A DNA stretch of 64,000 nucleotides from Corynebacterium durum (GTDB lineage Bacteria; Actinomycetota; Actinomycetes; Mycobacteriales; Mycobacteriaceae), in NCBI RefSeq assembly GCF_030408675.1, contig NZ_CP047200.1, positions 1,860,001-1,924,000 on the forward strand, read 5' to 3'. The notes under the pieces are model-generated. The model did not search any database. It saw only the letters and a program-made list of their open reading frames with translations, and was not told where the DNA came from. A program made the position numbers and the translations under genes. Positions 24,993 through 34,161 of the stretch are shown one piece after another. Every line of letters starts with the position of its first letter. Positions within the stretch are counted from its first letter, which is position 1.

Positions 24993-26369
24993 CTATATTT
25001 GTTTTTCAAACCAATCGGCCCATTCGAGGCTATTCAGGGGGTCTGCGGCAATGAGATCGGGGTCATCGTCGGGAAAAGTGCGGGTGATTCCGCGTTCGGT
25101 GGTGCGGGTTTCAAAACGCACGGACACAATACCGTGCCCTGCACCTTGAACCCAGCCGTGCCCATACTCGGGGTGCCATACGTCTTGGGTGTTAAACCAC
25201 TGCGCCGCCACGGAAGGTTCTGTTATTTCTACGACCTCATCGTGGTTGTGTGCACGTACTCCAGTTTCGTAGTCAGAATCCACCTCAGGTGTGCTGACCT
25301 GTTGGTCAAGTTCGGGAAACAGCACGTTTTGGCGGGCGGCTTCGAGGTTGCTGAATCCCACGCCGACAAGCCGCACTGGTCCGGTTTCGTCAGGGTAGCG
25401 CGCGAGTTTGTGAGCCATGGCCCGCAGGGTTGCTTCGTCGTCGGTGGCGTAGAGCAGGGATTGTGAGCGGGATTCGATGCGAAAGTCCGCCATCTTGAGT
25501 TTAAGGGTGACGGTACGCGCGCCACGGCCGTCGGTAAGCAGGCGCCGGTAGGCACCGCTAGCGGCGCGGTCGATCGCGGCGTCGATATCCGCGACGGTAG
25601 TGAGGTCCTTCGAGTATGTGTGCTCGGCGGAGATTTGCTTGGCAATCGCGCGGGGTTCCACAGGCCGATCGTCGTGGCCTTTCGCGAGCTGCCAGAGCGC
25701 CCGCCCCACGGTCGAACCAAGCGTCATGTCCACTTCCACGCCGCTGAGCTTGGCAAAGTCCCCGATGGTAGCCACGCCGATGCGCTGCAGTTTTGTCTCC
25801 GCGACAGGGCCGATGCCCCAGAGTTTGCGCACGGGCAGAGGGTCGAGCAGCTCGTGTTCCCGCGCGCGGGGCACCACAAACACCCCGTCGGGTTTTGCCT
25901 GCCCGGAGGCAATTTTGGCGTATTGTTTACCGGACCCTGCCCCGATGGAGGAGGTCAGTCCGGTTTCTTCCCGAATCAGCCGCCGCAACCCTTCTCCCCA
26001 CTCCCGCACCTCATTTTCGGTGGCACCGATGAGCGCAGTGGGCTCCATGAACGCCTCGTCCACGGATAGCTGTTCAATCACGCCTGCATGCCGCGCCACC
26101 AGCTCAAACACGCGTTTCGACGCCGCCTTGTACACAACCATCCGCGGCCGCACCACCACCGCCGACAACCCAATCAGCGCCTTTGCCTGGTGCATGGGTG
26201 TTGCTGAACGTACCCCAAACGTACGCGCCTCGTAGGACGCCCCAGCGACCACTCCTCGCCCGTCTACTCCCCCAACCACCACAGGTCGCCCTCGCAAGGT
26301 TGGTCGGGTCAGCTGCTCCACGGAGGCGAAAAACGCATCCATATCGATGTGCAGGACCCAGCGTTGCAT
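24993..26369 (-). CDS. dinB: DNA polymerase IV (Y-family translesion polymerase)
   Basis: 458 residues from ATG 26369. Y-family motifs: 'VLHIDMDAFFASVEQL' (first catalytic acids), 'YKAASKRVFELV', 'LSVDEAFME' (catalytic Asp-Glu), the helix-hairpin-helix 'LWGIGPVAETKLQRIGVATIGDFAKL', and a little-finger domain. The C-terminal extension beyond about 360 lacks a clear clamp-binding QxxLF except possibly 'ELDQQVSTP'. It synthesises across damaged bases with low fidelity. No LexA box was recognised upstream. Confidence 0.92.
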   Translation of the reverse strand: MQRWVLHIDMDAFFASVEQLTRPTLRGRPVVVGGVDGRGVVAGASYEARTFGVRSATPMHQAKALIGLSAVVVRPRMVVYKAASKRVFELVARHAGVIEQLSVDEAFMEPTALIGATENEVREWGEGLRRLIREETGLTSSIGAGSGKQYAKIASGQAKPDGVFVVPRAREHELLDPLPVRKLWGIGPVAETKLQRIGVATIGDFAKLSGVEVDMTLGSTVGRALWQLAKGHDDRPVEPRAIAKQISAEHTYSKDLTTVADIDAAIDRAASGAYRRLLTDGRGARTVTLKLKMADFRIESRSQSLLYATDDEATLRAMAHKLARYPDETGPVRLVGVGFSNLEAARQNVLFPELDQQVSTPEVDSDYETGVRAHNHDEVVEITEPSVAAQWFNTQDVWHPEYGHGWVQGAGHGIVSVRFETRTTERGITRTFPDDDPDLIAADPLNSLEWADWFEKQI

Positions 26370-26392
26370 AGGCACCAGAATACTTGTGTGGG

Positions 26393-26851
26393 TTATGCGT
26401 CCGGGTGGAGGCTGCCGTCTTCGGCCACCATGATCACAGGTATACCTGCGGCGCGCCAGACAGCGGCGACATGCTCGCGGTCGTCGACAGCCAGGACGGG
26501 TTGGTAGCTGCGCTGAATCTCAACCAGAAGGTCGGCTTTGACCTCGGCGTCGGGGCGCTGGTCACGCCGCTCCCGCATATACATCTCGTCGCAGTGAAGG
26601 CCCTGTTCGCGCAGCCACAGGTTCGTGAGCATGGAGTAGTCCGAGGTGCGCGCGGTCACCACGAGCATCGCTAGCCCCTGCTGCTGGAGCTTGAGAAAAA
26701 GTTCTTTCACCTCTGGATATGTGGGGCAATTGATGGACTCGCCGTGGAACTTATGAAAGTTGCGGTGATTCGGTTTGTATTGGACATAGTGCCGGATAGA
26801 GCGCACGTCGCACAGTGTTCCGTCCATGTCAAAGATCGCAGCTTCTTGCAT
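26393..26851 (-). CDS. HAD-family phosphatase (polynucleotide 3'-phosphatase-like domain)
   Basis: About 152 residues. HAD motif I is 'AIFDMDGTLCDV', motif II 'MLVVTARTSDY', and the C-terminal acids lie in 'PVLAVDDREHVAAVWRAAG'. The spacing and 'NFHKFHGESINCP' resemble the phosphatase half of T4 polynucleotide kinase (PseT) type proteins, without a kinase domain. ATG 26851 is chosen at the family start; ATG 26875 is in frame. Neither has a Shine-Dalgarno. A role in nucleic-acid end processing is inferred only. Confidence 0.72.
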   Translation of the reverse strand: MQEAAIFDMDGTLCDVRSIRHYVQYKPNHRNFHKFHGESINCPTYPEVKELFLKLQQQGLAMLVVTARTSDYSMLTNLWLREQGLHCDEMYMRERRDQRPDAEVKADLLVEIQRSYQPVLAVDDREHVAAVWRAAGIPVIMVAEDGSLHPDA

Positions 26852-26875
26852 ACAGTCATGGTAGCACATGTGCAT

Positions 26876-27247
26876 ATAGTTGATTTGTTTTACAAAGATT
26901 TTTGTTACGTTATGCGATAACGATATCTCCGCAGCTTATGCGTTTGATGAAAACTCTTTAATCCAAAGCGTTTTAATTACATGTAAAATGATGATGTATC
27001 TACATCTTCGATATTGCTATCGTGGGCAAATTTTATTCACCGCTATTGCCAGGTCGTTCATGGTTTTATAATCAGATCCTGTGAAGAGGATTAAATTACG
27101 ATTTATATAACGATTAAGTTATCTGCGTGACTTGACCTTCGGTCAACACTAGTCTTTACTGTTCTTAATTCTCGTTATCTACACGCAATCTATCCGCAAC
27201 TTTCTTGTTACACATCAACAAAAACGACTTCACATTTGCGAAAAACT
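26876..27247. promoter_or_regulatory. AT-rich promoter region of the polysaccharide locus with palindromes
   Basis: 372 bp without genes. It contains CGTTAT-GCG-ATAACG (26908-26922), TTGACC-TTC-GGTCAA (27132-27146) and several GTTAT/ATAAC boxes: GATAACG 26916-26922, TATAACG 27106-27112, AGTTATC 27117-27123, CGTTATC 27173-27179. The GATAACG box recurs at 35891-35897 before the opposite operon. It probably carries the sugar transferase promoter and binding sites for a regulator. Confidence 0.45.
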
Positions 27248-28720
27248 ATGATCATCACTGAATCGATCCCAACTCGGAAGATCATCACCCAGCCGCCGGT
27301 GCAGCCTCGGAAGAAGTGGCGTGCCCGCTACGTTGTGTACTTTTTGGACTTTCTCTCCATAACAGCAGCACTGACATTCGGTGCTTTCGCCAGCACGCGG
27401 TACAGCACCTACCGCATTGACACGCAGTCCACCGCCCAAGAACTGGCAACCCTCGCCGTTATTACGGCATTGTGGATGGGCATCATCTGGCTCAATCAGG
27501 GCTACGCATTCCACTCACGTGTTCATAGCACAATTGGTATCAAGAGTGTTGTGAAATCCAGCCTGTACCTCGCTGGAATTCTGGCTCTCTTCGACACTAT
27601 TTTCACCACCCCCTTCATTCATCCCTACCTCCTGGTGAGCATTCCGGTAGGCATTGTTCTTATCAGTATCATGCGCGCTGTATCCGCTCTTGCTGTTCGC
27701 AGGATCAAGCGACACCGCCCTTCCCGACTACTGTTTGTTGGTAAATCCAGCGACATTTTGGATGTGCTAGGAAACAATTTCAATCTCCGTTTCCCCTACC
27801 ACCAAATTGCCGCATTTCTGCTTACTGATCCAGAAAATAAGGATGCCCTTCCCCAGCTTGAGGATTGTCACTTCGTTTCCTATCTGCCGGATCACGACGT
27901 CGCGCAAACCGCTAAACAGCTCAATTGCGACGCCGTCTGGGTCGCCTCCGTCACTGACTTTGGCAACAAGAACCTGCGCCGCCTCGCATGGAACCTGCGT
28001 AGCGTGAAGGCCCGCCTGTACCTGGAGCCCATGATTGAAGGTGTCGCGGAGACCCGCCTGCACCCCATGCCCATCGGCCCCCGCACGGTCTTGTCCGTGG
28101 ATCGCCCCCGTATTCGCGCGGCCAATGGCTGGATCAAGCGCGCCTTCGACATTGTGTTCTCCGCCGCCATTTTGGCGCTAATCTCCCCGATCATGCTGGC
28201 CACAGCCTTGGCCATCAAGCTGGAGGACGGCGGCCCGGTGTTCTACAAGAGCGAACGCATTGGCAAGAAGGGCAAACCCTACAAAGTATGGAAGTTCCGC
28301 AGCATGTGCATTGATGCGGAAGAGAAAATCCAGGCGCTGATCAAGGAAACCGGCGGACAGTCCCTGCTGTTCAAGATGAAGGACGATCCGCGCGTCACCC
28401 GCGTGGGCAAGTTCATCAGGAAATACAGCATTGACGAACTCCCGCAGTTCTTCAACTCCCTGAACGGCACCATGAGTGTGGTCGGCCCCCGCCCGCAGGT
28501 GCAGCGCGAGGTGGACGAGTACGACGCCGACATGTACATGCGTTTGGAGGTTCCACCAGGAATCACGGGCTTGTGGCAGGTCAGTGGCCGCTCAAACCTC
28601 AGCCCGCAGCTGGCCCAAGCCCTGGACCTGTATTACGTGGACAACTGGACATTTACCCTTGACATGCGCATCATCTTTGCCACACTGAAGGCAGTCCTGA
28701 AGTCCGAGGGTGCTTACTAA
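27248..28720 (+). CDS. polyprenyl-phosphate sugar phosphotransferase, WcaJ/WbaP-type (initiating enzyme)
   Basis: 490 residues from ATG 27248 (no Shine-Dalgarno; possibly leaderless). Four N-terminal transmembrane segments precede a CoA-binding-like middle domain ('RLLFVGKSSDILDVLGNNF'). A fifth membrane element ('KRAFDIVFSAAILALISPIM') leads into the catalytic domain with 'GGPVFYKSERIGKKGKPYKVWKFRSM', 'DELPQFFNSLNGTMSVVGPRP' and 'PGITGLWQVSGRS'. It transfers a sugar-1-phosphate to undecaprenyl or decaprenyl phosphate, the first step of a repeat-unit polysaccharide. It converges on the operon that would finish the unit. Confidence 0.9.
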   Translation: MIITESIPTRKIITQPPVQPRKKWRARYVVYFLDFLSITAALTFGAFASTRYSTYRIDTQSTAQELATLAVITALWMGIIWLNQGYAFHSRVHSTIGIKSVVKSSLYLAGILALFDTIFTTPFIHPYLLVSIPVGIVLISIMRAVSALAVRRIKRHRPSRLLFVGKSSDILDVLGNNFNLRFPYHQIAAFLLTDPENKDALPQLEDCHFVSYLPDHDVAQTAKQLNCDAVWVASVTDFGNKNLRRLAWNLRSVKARLYLEPMIEGVAETRLHPMPIGPRTVLSVDRPRIRAANGWIKRAFDIVFSAAILALISPIMLATALAIKLEDGGPVFYKSERIGKKGKPYKVWKFRSMCIDAEEKIQALIKETGGQSLLFKMKDDPRVTRVGKFIRKYSIDELPQFFNSLNGTMSVVGPRPQVQREVDEYDADMYMRLEVPPGITGLWQVSGRSNLSPQLAQALDLYYVDNWTFTLDMRIIFATLKAVLKSEGAY

Positions 28721-28733
28721 TCTTTTTATTGCC

Positions 28734-28758
28734 GGGTAGCACAGTAATAGTTCTACCC
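28734..28758. terminator. possible bidirectional terminator between convergent polysaccharide genes
   Basis: GGGTAG (28734-28739) and CTACCC (28753-28758) pair around a 13-base loop. They lie between the two convergent stops, with TCTTTTTATT on the left and an eight-G run on the right. The stem is weak. Confidence 0.35.
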
Positions 28759-28780
28759 AGGGGGGGGCAGTTCAACCCGG

Positions 28781-29575
28781 CTAAAACGTCCTTCCCAGTA
28801 AGCCTTCCAGTCGGCCGAGGAACACATGTAGGTTCAATCTCCGCTGCCCTTTCACCGCACGCACCAGCGGCCCCACCAGGGCGCGCAGTTGCTGTGTCAG
28901 CGGTGCGCGGCGTCGTAAGACGTAACCGGTTCCGCGCGCATAACGGCGATGCTTACTAATGGGAAACGCCTCCTGCCCATCATCCAGCCCTTTCACGCGA
29001 TAGCCGGGGTCGTACATGATGGGCCCTTCCTGCATGAACCTGTACAACAAATCGGTGCCTTCGCCCGACTGCCAGGGTGTCGCACCACCGGTACCCAGGT
29101 TTTCGTCGAAAAGCACTCCCCTGCGCAGGATGGAGGCGCGCAGGAACGTGGCGGATTCGATGGCGTGGGTCCAGATGGTTCGCCCGTCCAGGGCAAACGG
29201 TTCGCTGGAGGTGCTGGCCACGCGCCCTTCGTATTCTCCCACTATCGCCGACGCGCCAGAGACAATCTCGGGGAGCTGGAGGATTACGGAGTCGTCGTCA
29301 AGGATGCACACCCATTCCACGTCATCAACAATGGCGGCGATGGCTTCGTTGCGTGCGGACGCGGCACCGGGCGGGTCTGTGCGGGTGGTACGCACCAGCG
29401 TCGGAAAGCGCTCGGTGTATTCCTCGCAGATGCCTGCAACGTCCGTTCCGCAGGATTGATCGTTAATGGCAACGGCCTGCGGCGGCGTCGGTAACCCCGC
29501 CAGCGATTCCAGCACCTCACGTAAATACTCGCCGTTGCCGTTTGTGGGGATAGCCACCCCATAGGTGTATGTCAT
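28781..29575 (-). CDS. family 2 glycosyltransferase
   Basis: 264 residues from ATG 29575. The GT-A fold shows 'YGVAIPTNGNGEYLREVLESLA' at the N-terminus and the DxD-like metal site 'CILDDDSVI'. A later acidic pair lies in 'GEGTDLLYRFMQEGP'. The C-terminus is basic and probably membrane-associated. It would add a sugar to the lipid-linked repeat unit; donor unknown. It is the last gene of the operon, with a 4-bp overlap with the flippase stop. Confidence 0.82.
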   Translation of the reverse strand: MTYTYGVAIPTNGNGEYLREVLESLAGLPTPPQAVAINDQSCGTDVAGICEEYTERFPTLVRTTRTDPPGAASARNEAIAAIVDDVEWVCILDDDSVILQLPEIVSGASAIVGEYEGRVASTSSEPFALDGRTIWTHAIESATFLRASILRRGVLFDENLGTGGATPWQSGEGTDLLYRFMQEGPIMYDPGYRVKGLDDGQEAFPISKHRRYARGTGYVLRRRAPLTQQLRALVGPLVRAVKGQRRLNLHVFLGRLEGLLGRTF

Positions 29576-30801
29576 GATGCGTTGTCCTGTTTGTTTGCGG
29601 TGTACATAACAAGGGCGCTCAGCCCCACAAATAACGTTAAATAGGTGATCATATCGCCGATCAGCGCGCCGTGTGCCCCACCAAGGTACGCACCAAACGG
29701 CCCAACAATAATGCCGATGGCCACCACCACGAAGCGGAACCGGGTCGCCTGCCAGGTGATTCCCTGAGCCCTGAGGAAAATGGTGGGAATGGTGGAGCAG
29801 CTGGCACACACGCGATGAATGATCGCCGGCAGCAACACGGGCACAATGGCCACGAAGTTTGCCCCAAAGATCGCTGCGGTGAGGCTGTTGGGTGCTAGCC
29901 AGATGCACAGCCCAAACACCACGATCACCAGTGCCACCACCGCGGTCATGCCAAAGAACACACGAATCACATAGGTCTTATTGCGCAGTAGATCCGGTGA
30001 GAGTTCCCGCAGCACGGTACTGCGCATGAAGTTGTTGATCAGGCTGGTCACACCCATGATGGTCAAAGCGGTGCGGAAAATAGAGACCTGCTCACTATCC
30101 GTCACAATCGCCATCACAGCCAGGATCGCCACGCCCGCCGTCGCCCCCAGGGCCGCCTCCGCGAAGAACGCCGAGCTGCGCGGGAAATTGATTGCCAGCC
30201 AGTCCAGCGTCGCGCGGAACGACACCGGCCGAATGTCCAACTGCCACACCAGCAATATGCTGACCAGCAGGCAACTCACCCCCCACACGGCCAGGAAGGC
30301 GCTTGGCGACGCCGCGACCTGCCCCACCACCAACAACCCCACCGTGGTACCAACAAATACAAGAAAATCGGAAAACAGCAGCAACTCGCTGCGCTTCTCA
30401 GCAATAGCGCAATAACGCAGCACATCCATCGCGCACACCGGAATCCCCACAAACGCGGTAGCAATCAGCGCCGAGCGGTACTCCGCCCAGAATATCGCGG
30501 TGAGCAGACACACCACTCCCCCAACCGCCGAAGCAACAATCGCCGAGCTGAAGGCGGCATCGTCGGTGGTATCGTCGCCACGCGTGGACAGCACCACCAC
30601 CGTCTCCCCGCACAGCGCCCGCACCAGGCTCAGCACAATCTGGCACAGTGCCACCCCGAACACAAAATGCCCATGCACACCTAATTCCAGGAACCTGGCG
30701 CTAATAATGATGATCAGAAAGCTATTCAGACTACTGAACACCTGCGCGCCGAGCCCCGCCACTGCGTTAGCCAGCCGAGACGGTGGTTTTCTGTGCGTCA
30801 T
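29572..30801 (-). CDS. Wzx-type polysaccharide flippase (MATE/MOP superfamily)
   Basis: 409 residues with about 12 hydrophobic segments. The N-terminus 'RLANAVAGLGAQVFSSLNSFLIIIISARFLELGVHGHFVFG' and the alternating helix pattern fit membrane proteins exporting polyprenyl-linked oligosaccharides. It would flip the finished repeat unit to the outer leaflet. ATG 30801 overlaps the upstream stop by 4 bp. The neighbours (polymerase, chain-length protein, transferases) support the role. Confidence 0.8.
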   Translation of the reverse strand: MTHRKPPSRLANAVAGLGAQVFSSLNSFLIIIISARFLELGVHGHFVFGVALCQIVLSLVRALCGETVVVLSTRGDDTTDDAAFSSAIVASAVGGVVCLLTAIFWAEYRSALIATAFVGIPVCAMDVLRYCAIAEKRSELLLFSDFLVFVGTTVGLLVVGQVAASPSAFLAVWGVSCLLVSILLVWQLDIRPVSFRATLDWLAINFPRSSAFFAEAALGATAGVAILAVMAIVTDSEQVSIFRTALTIMGVTSLINNFMRSTVLRELSPDLLRNKTYVIRVFFGMTAVVALVIVVFGLCIWLAPNSLTAAIFGANFVAIVPVLLPAIIHRVCASCSTIPTIFLRAQGITWQATRFRFVVVAIGIIVGPFGAYLGGAHGALIGDMITYLTLFVGLSALVMYTANKQDNAS

Positions 30802-31859
30802 TGTTCCCGAAGAATCTCAGACATACGGGCATACTTCTGCTCCAGCGCCTCACGCTGCTCGGCGAGTCTACGGCGGTACTCCGCCCGCACGGATTCGTCA
30901 TGCAGCAGCGCCTCCACCTGGGCACGCACCTCCGTGGGCGTGAACGTATTTACGTTATGCACCCACTCCGGCAAGCCCACGTCCTCAAAGGCAGAGAAGC
31001 CTTTGCGCTCATAGGCCAGGTGAATCACATAATGCCCGGCCTTCAGGGCCATGAGTGCAGCGTGCAGGCGCACAGCCACCACCACGCGCCGGGGATAATC
31101 GCCCTGGCGTAGATATTCCTCAGAGCTAATCGGGTTGTCGCCGGTGAGTTCGCGCTGCACCTCCGTATCGTTGTTGCCGCCGATGGCGCTTTGCACGTAC
31201 CCCACCACGGGAATATTCGCAGCGCGCAGCAGCCGTCCCAATTCCTTGACCCGTGGGGGCAGCTCGCCGCCCACAGCACGGGTAGTGAAAATCACCGTGT
31301 CATCCACGCTGCTATCACTAGAACTCAAAGAGTCGGTAAACTCCGGGGAACTGATCGCCAGGTCCGGCAGGCGGACACAGTTAGCCAAGGCGATTTCCTG
31401 CATGGAGCGGTCGTCGCGAAGCATGTAGACACCAATGCGTTTCACCAAAGCCCGAAACAGGTGAACCGAGCCGAAACGGAATGGGCCGATGCTCTGCGGA
31501 AGGTAGACGCTCCGGGTCGAGCTGCGCCCAGCAGCGAAAATCTGCGGACCCATCACCAGCAGGCATTTCAGCATCTCCACGGGCTTCCCGGCGCGCAGGT
31601 AACCGCCGCCGACACCGACGAGCAAGTCGTAGCTGTCCAGGTTGCGCAGCACCCGCAGGTATTCCCGCGACCAGCCACGACGCCCGGGTTTGGCGTTGTA
31701 GACGGGCACACCCACATAGCTAAAGCTATCCGGGTCGGAGGCCACAACCTCCAGTTCGACGTCGTCGAAGACACTGCGGATCAGTGCCACGGATTCGTCG
31801 ACAAGTAGCCCGTCGCCACGGTTGTGGGCGCTGTAGGCGTGGAGAAGCAGGATCCTCAT
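30798..31859 (-). CDS. polysaccharide pyruvyl transferase family protein
   Basis: 353 residues. 'HAYSAHNRGDGLLVDESVALIRSVF' at the N-terminus, 'LLVGVGGGYLRAG' and 'VVVAVRLHAALMALKAGHYVIHLAYERK' are typical of PF04230 enzymes (CsaB/ExoV type), which transfer pyruvate ketals from PEP to sugars. In this context it would add an acidic ketal to the exopolysaccharide repeat. Some family members do other jobs, so the exact reaction is inferred. It is coupled by 4-bp overlaps on both sides. Confidence 0.83.
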   Translation of the reverse strand: MRILLLHAYSAHNRGDGLLVDESVALIRSVFDDVELEVVASDPDSFSYVGVPVYNAKPGRRGWSREYLRVLRNLDSYDLLVGVGGGYLRAGKPVEMLKCLLVMGPQIFAAGRSSTRSVYLPQSIGPFRFGSVHLFRALVKRIGVYMLRDDRSMQEIALANCVRLPDLAISSPEFTDSLSSSDSSVDDTVIFTTRAVGGELPPRVKELGRLLRAANIPVVGYVQSAIGGNNDTEVQRELTGDNPISSEEYLRQGDYPRRVVVAVRLHAALMALKAGHYVIHLAYERKGFSAFEDVGLPEWVHNVNTFTPTEVRAQVEALLHDESVRAEYRRRLAEQREALEQKYARMSEILREQ

Positions 31860-32872
31860 GCCACCAACTCCTCGTACAGGCGGTGGTGGGCGGCCACGCT
31901 GTTGGCCCAGGAGAATTCGTTGGCCCAGGCGCGGCCTTCGTCCTTGACCTGCTCAAGCCAGGTGTTGTCGTTGAGGTAGGTGTTCAGGGCCTCCTCAATG
32001 GCATCGGCAGTCACATCCTGGATGTGGCCTGCGGGTCCTGCAACGTCGCGAAGGGAGCCGCGCCGGGTTGCCAGCACGGGTGCGCCTGCGGCCATGGCTT
32101 CGAGCACGGGGAAGCCGAAGCCTTCGTACAGGCTGGGGAACAGGAAGGCCCGGCAGTGTTGGAGCAGGTACACGCGGTCGGCGTTGGAGACGAATCCGAC
32201 GCGCACAGTGTTGGGGCTTTCTGCAATGCGGCGTTCGATGTCTTCGGAGTTCCAGGCTGCCCGCCCGGCCACAACCAAGGGCAGGGCAAGGCGATCAACG
32301 GCATTGACCAGTTCGATGATGTTTTTGCGGGGTTCGATGTTGCCTAGGTAAAGCAGATAATCCTCGGGCAGACGATCAAGCACTTCGGGCGAGGCGACGG
32401 CGGGGGTGGAAAACAGATCAACGTCGATGCCGTGGGGGATGACGTTGATTTTCGCGGCGTCGATACCAAACACATCCTGGAGTGTTTCGCTGCTGGATTC
32501 GGAGACGGTAATCAGGGCATCGGTAAAGCGCATGGCGGCCCGTACGCGGCTGCGCCAGGTGAATTCCTGGACAGGGTTGCGCACGCCTTCGGCTACGGCG
32601 CTGGCCACACCGTGAACGGTCACCACGGAGGGGCGTCGCACGGGGATGAGCGGGCCGGTGTCGGCGCTGTAGTGCACCAGCTCTCCAGAAGTGGGTTTCT
32701 GCAGTGCCGAGTATTGTTCCATGAGCGCGGTGACGGGTGCTTTGGAGTGGTACGGAAGCGTGTCCACTTCCCACCCATATTCCTTAATGCCTTCCGCAAT
32801 AGCGCGGGTGTACGTGGTGTTGCCACCAACATTTCGTTCTAAAATCCGGCCCGGATAGTAGACTTTTTTCAT
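31856..32872 (-). CDS. family 4 glycosyltransferase
   Basis: 338 residues from ATG 32872, where the family N-terminus 'KKVYYPGRILERNVGGNTTY' begins. GT-B fold: 'VVTVHGVASAVAEG', 'LYLGNIEPRKNIIELVNAV' at the start of the donor domain and the EX7E motif in 'FLFPSLYEGFGFPVLEAMAAGAPVLA'. It is a retaining transferase adding a sugar to the lipid-linked unit on the cytoplasmic face. Its start overlaps the polymerase stop by 4 bp. Confidence 0.88.
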   Translation of the reverse strand: MKKVYYPGRILERNVGGNTTYTRAIAEGIKEYGWEVDTLPYHSKAPVTALMEQYSALQKPTSGELVHYSADTGPLIPVRRPSVVTVHGVASAVAEGVRNPVQEFTWRSRVRAAMRFTDALITVSESSSETLQDVFGIDAAKINVIPHGIDVDLFSTPAVASPEVLDRLPEDYLLYLGNIEPRKNIIELVNAVDRLALPLVVAGRAAWNSEDIERRIAESPNTVRVGFVSNADRVYLLQHCRAFLFPSLYEGFGFPVLEAMAAGAPVLATRRGSLRDVAGPAGHIQDVTADAIEEALNTYLNDNTWLEQVKDEGRAWANEFSWANSVAAHHRLYEELVA

Positions 32873-34161
32873 TGCTGCTGCTCTTTCAGGGTGTATCGTT
32901 CGGTGGTTTTCCATAAGTCAAAGACGAACCACATGATCAGAATGCCCAGGAATATGGGGACACTGCGGCCCAACGTTAGGTAGGAAATGCGCGGCAATTC
33001 CACGAATGCGTAGCACAAAATCGGAACAGCCATCATGGAAATGAGGTGACCGTTTTTTGCTTGACGGAATAGCACAGTAGATATGTATCCAACGGCGAAA
33101 AAGAGGATGAGCACGGTGGCTAGGGAGAGTTCGCCGATCAGTGGAAATATCGTGCCAGTATTGGTGAGGCTGGGGTTGGCAAACAGTTCCAATTGCATGC
33201 CCCACCATTGGTCAAAGTTGGTGCCGGATACGGCGTCGGTGCCGAAGAAACTCCCCGGCAGGTTATAGAAGGCATAAAACGCTGTGTGGTCGAGGTTATT
33301 GGCGTCGGCAAGTCTGCCGTACAGCACGCCATTGTTGGTGGCAGTGGCGTAGTAGGACAAGAAGCGGCTGATAATAAACTCGGTGTAGGTTTGCGATGTT
33401 TGGGTGCGCAGCACCGCCCACGAGCGGGAATATTCCCCCACCGCAAACAGTATGAACACAAACAGCCCCAGCACAATCGGAAGGATATTGGTGATCCACT
33501 TCCGCGCCGATGGCCAGCGCACCTTCGTTGGCCACAGTGATGCCGCGAGGATTACCGCCGGTACGGCCACTTCCAGGAAGGCGATGCGCTCGGCGTAGAA
33601 CACAAAACGTAAGACAGACAAAAACAGCACAAACCACACGATGAGCTTGGAGTTTTTCTCCGCAAGCCGGTCTCGCAGAATGCCCAGCACTACCACCAGC
33701 GACCCGAATTGCGTCAGGGTAGTCAGCCCGGCTGTGGGTTGCGCGGTACCTTTCAGTTGCGACACGGCCCCGGGGTCGCCCTTGATGGTGGCCAGCACTT
33801 CCGCACCAGTTAGCCCACTGTGGAACGCCTTGATGATCCAGATGCTGTATCCGATGATGGTGAGCACGGTGAAAATGTAAAACAGCGTGTTTAGCTGGCG
33901 GCTTTTGAGGAACTTCGCTGTGTCTGCCACGTAGTTTTCGTTGTTGCGTTGGCTTATCGACGCCGCAACAACAATGCCCAGCAGCACCGCGACGATCACA
34001 CTTCCCACCTCAACCGCTTCAACGTGGGTGACATAGCGCGGTGTTTTCCAAATGTTGTACTGCTCGTCGTCCACGAAGACAATGGCGTAGAACACCACCA
34101 GGAGGCTGATCACCAGAAGCGTGCTGGGACTTGCCCACCAGGGAAAACGTATGTTTTTCAT
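32869..34161 (-). CDS. O-antigen/exopolysaccharide polymerase-like membrane protein (Wzy type)
   Basis: 430 residues from ATG 34161 with roughly 10-12 transmembrane segments and a large extracellular loop around residues 260-330 ('RFLSYYATATNNGVLYGRLAD...FDQWWGMQLELFA'). This pattern is typical of oligosaccharide repeat-unit polymerases, which have very low sequence conservation. It would join repeat units on the outer face. The assignment rests on topology and neighbours. Confidence 0.72.
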   Translation of the reverse strand: MKNIRFPWWASPSTLLVISLLVVFYAIVFVDDEQYNIWKTPRYVTHVEAVEVGSVIVAVLLGIVVAASISQRNNENYVADTAKFLKSRQLNTLFYIFTVLTIIGYSIWIIKAFHSGLTGAEVLATIKGDPGAVSQLKGTAQPTAGLTTLTQFGSLVVVLGILRDRLAEKNSKLIVWFVLFLSVLRFVFYAERIAFLEVAVPAVILAASLWPTKVRWPSARKWITNILPIVLGLFVFILFAVGEYSRSWAVLRTQTSQTYTEFIISRFLSYYATATNNGVLYGRLADANNLDHTAFYAFYNLPGSFFGTDAVSGTNFDQWWGMQLELFANPSLTNTGTIFPLIGELSLATVLILFFAVGYISTVLFRQAKNGHLISMMAVPILCYAFVELPRISYLTLGRSVPIFLGILIMWFVFDLWKTTERYTLKEQQQ

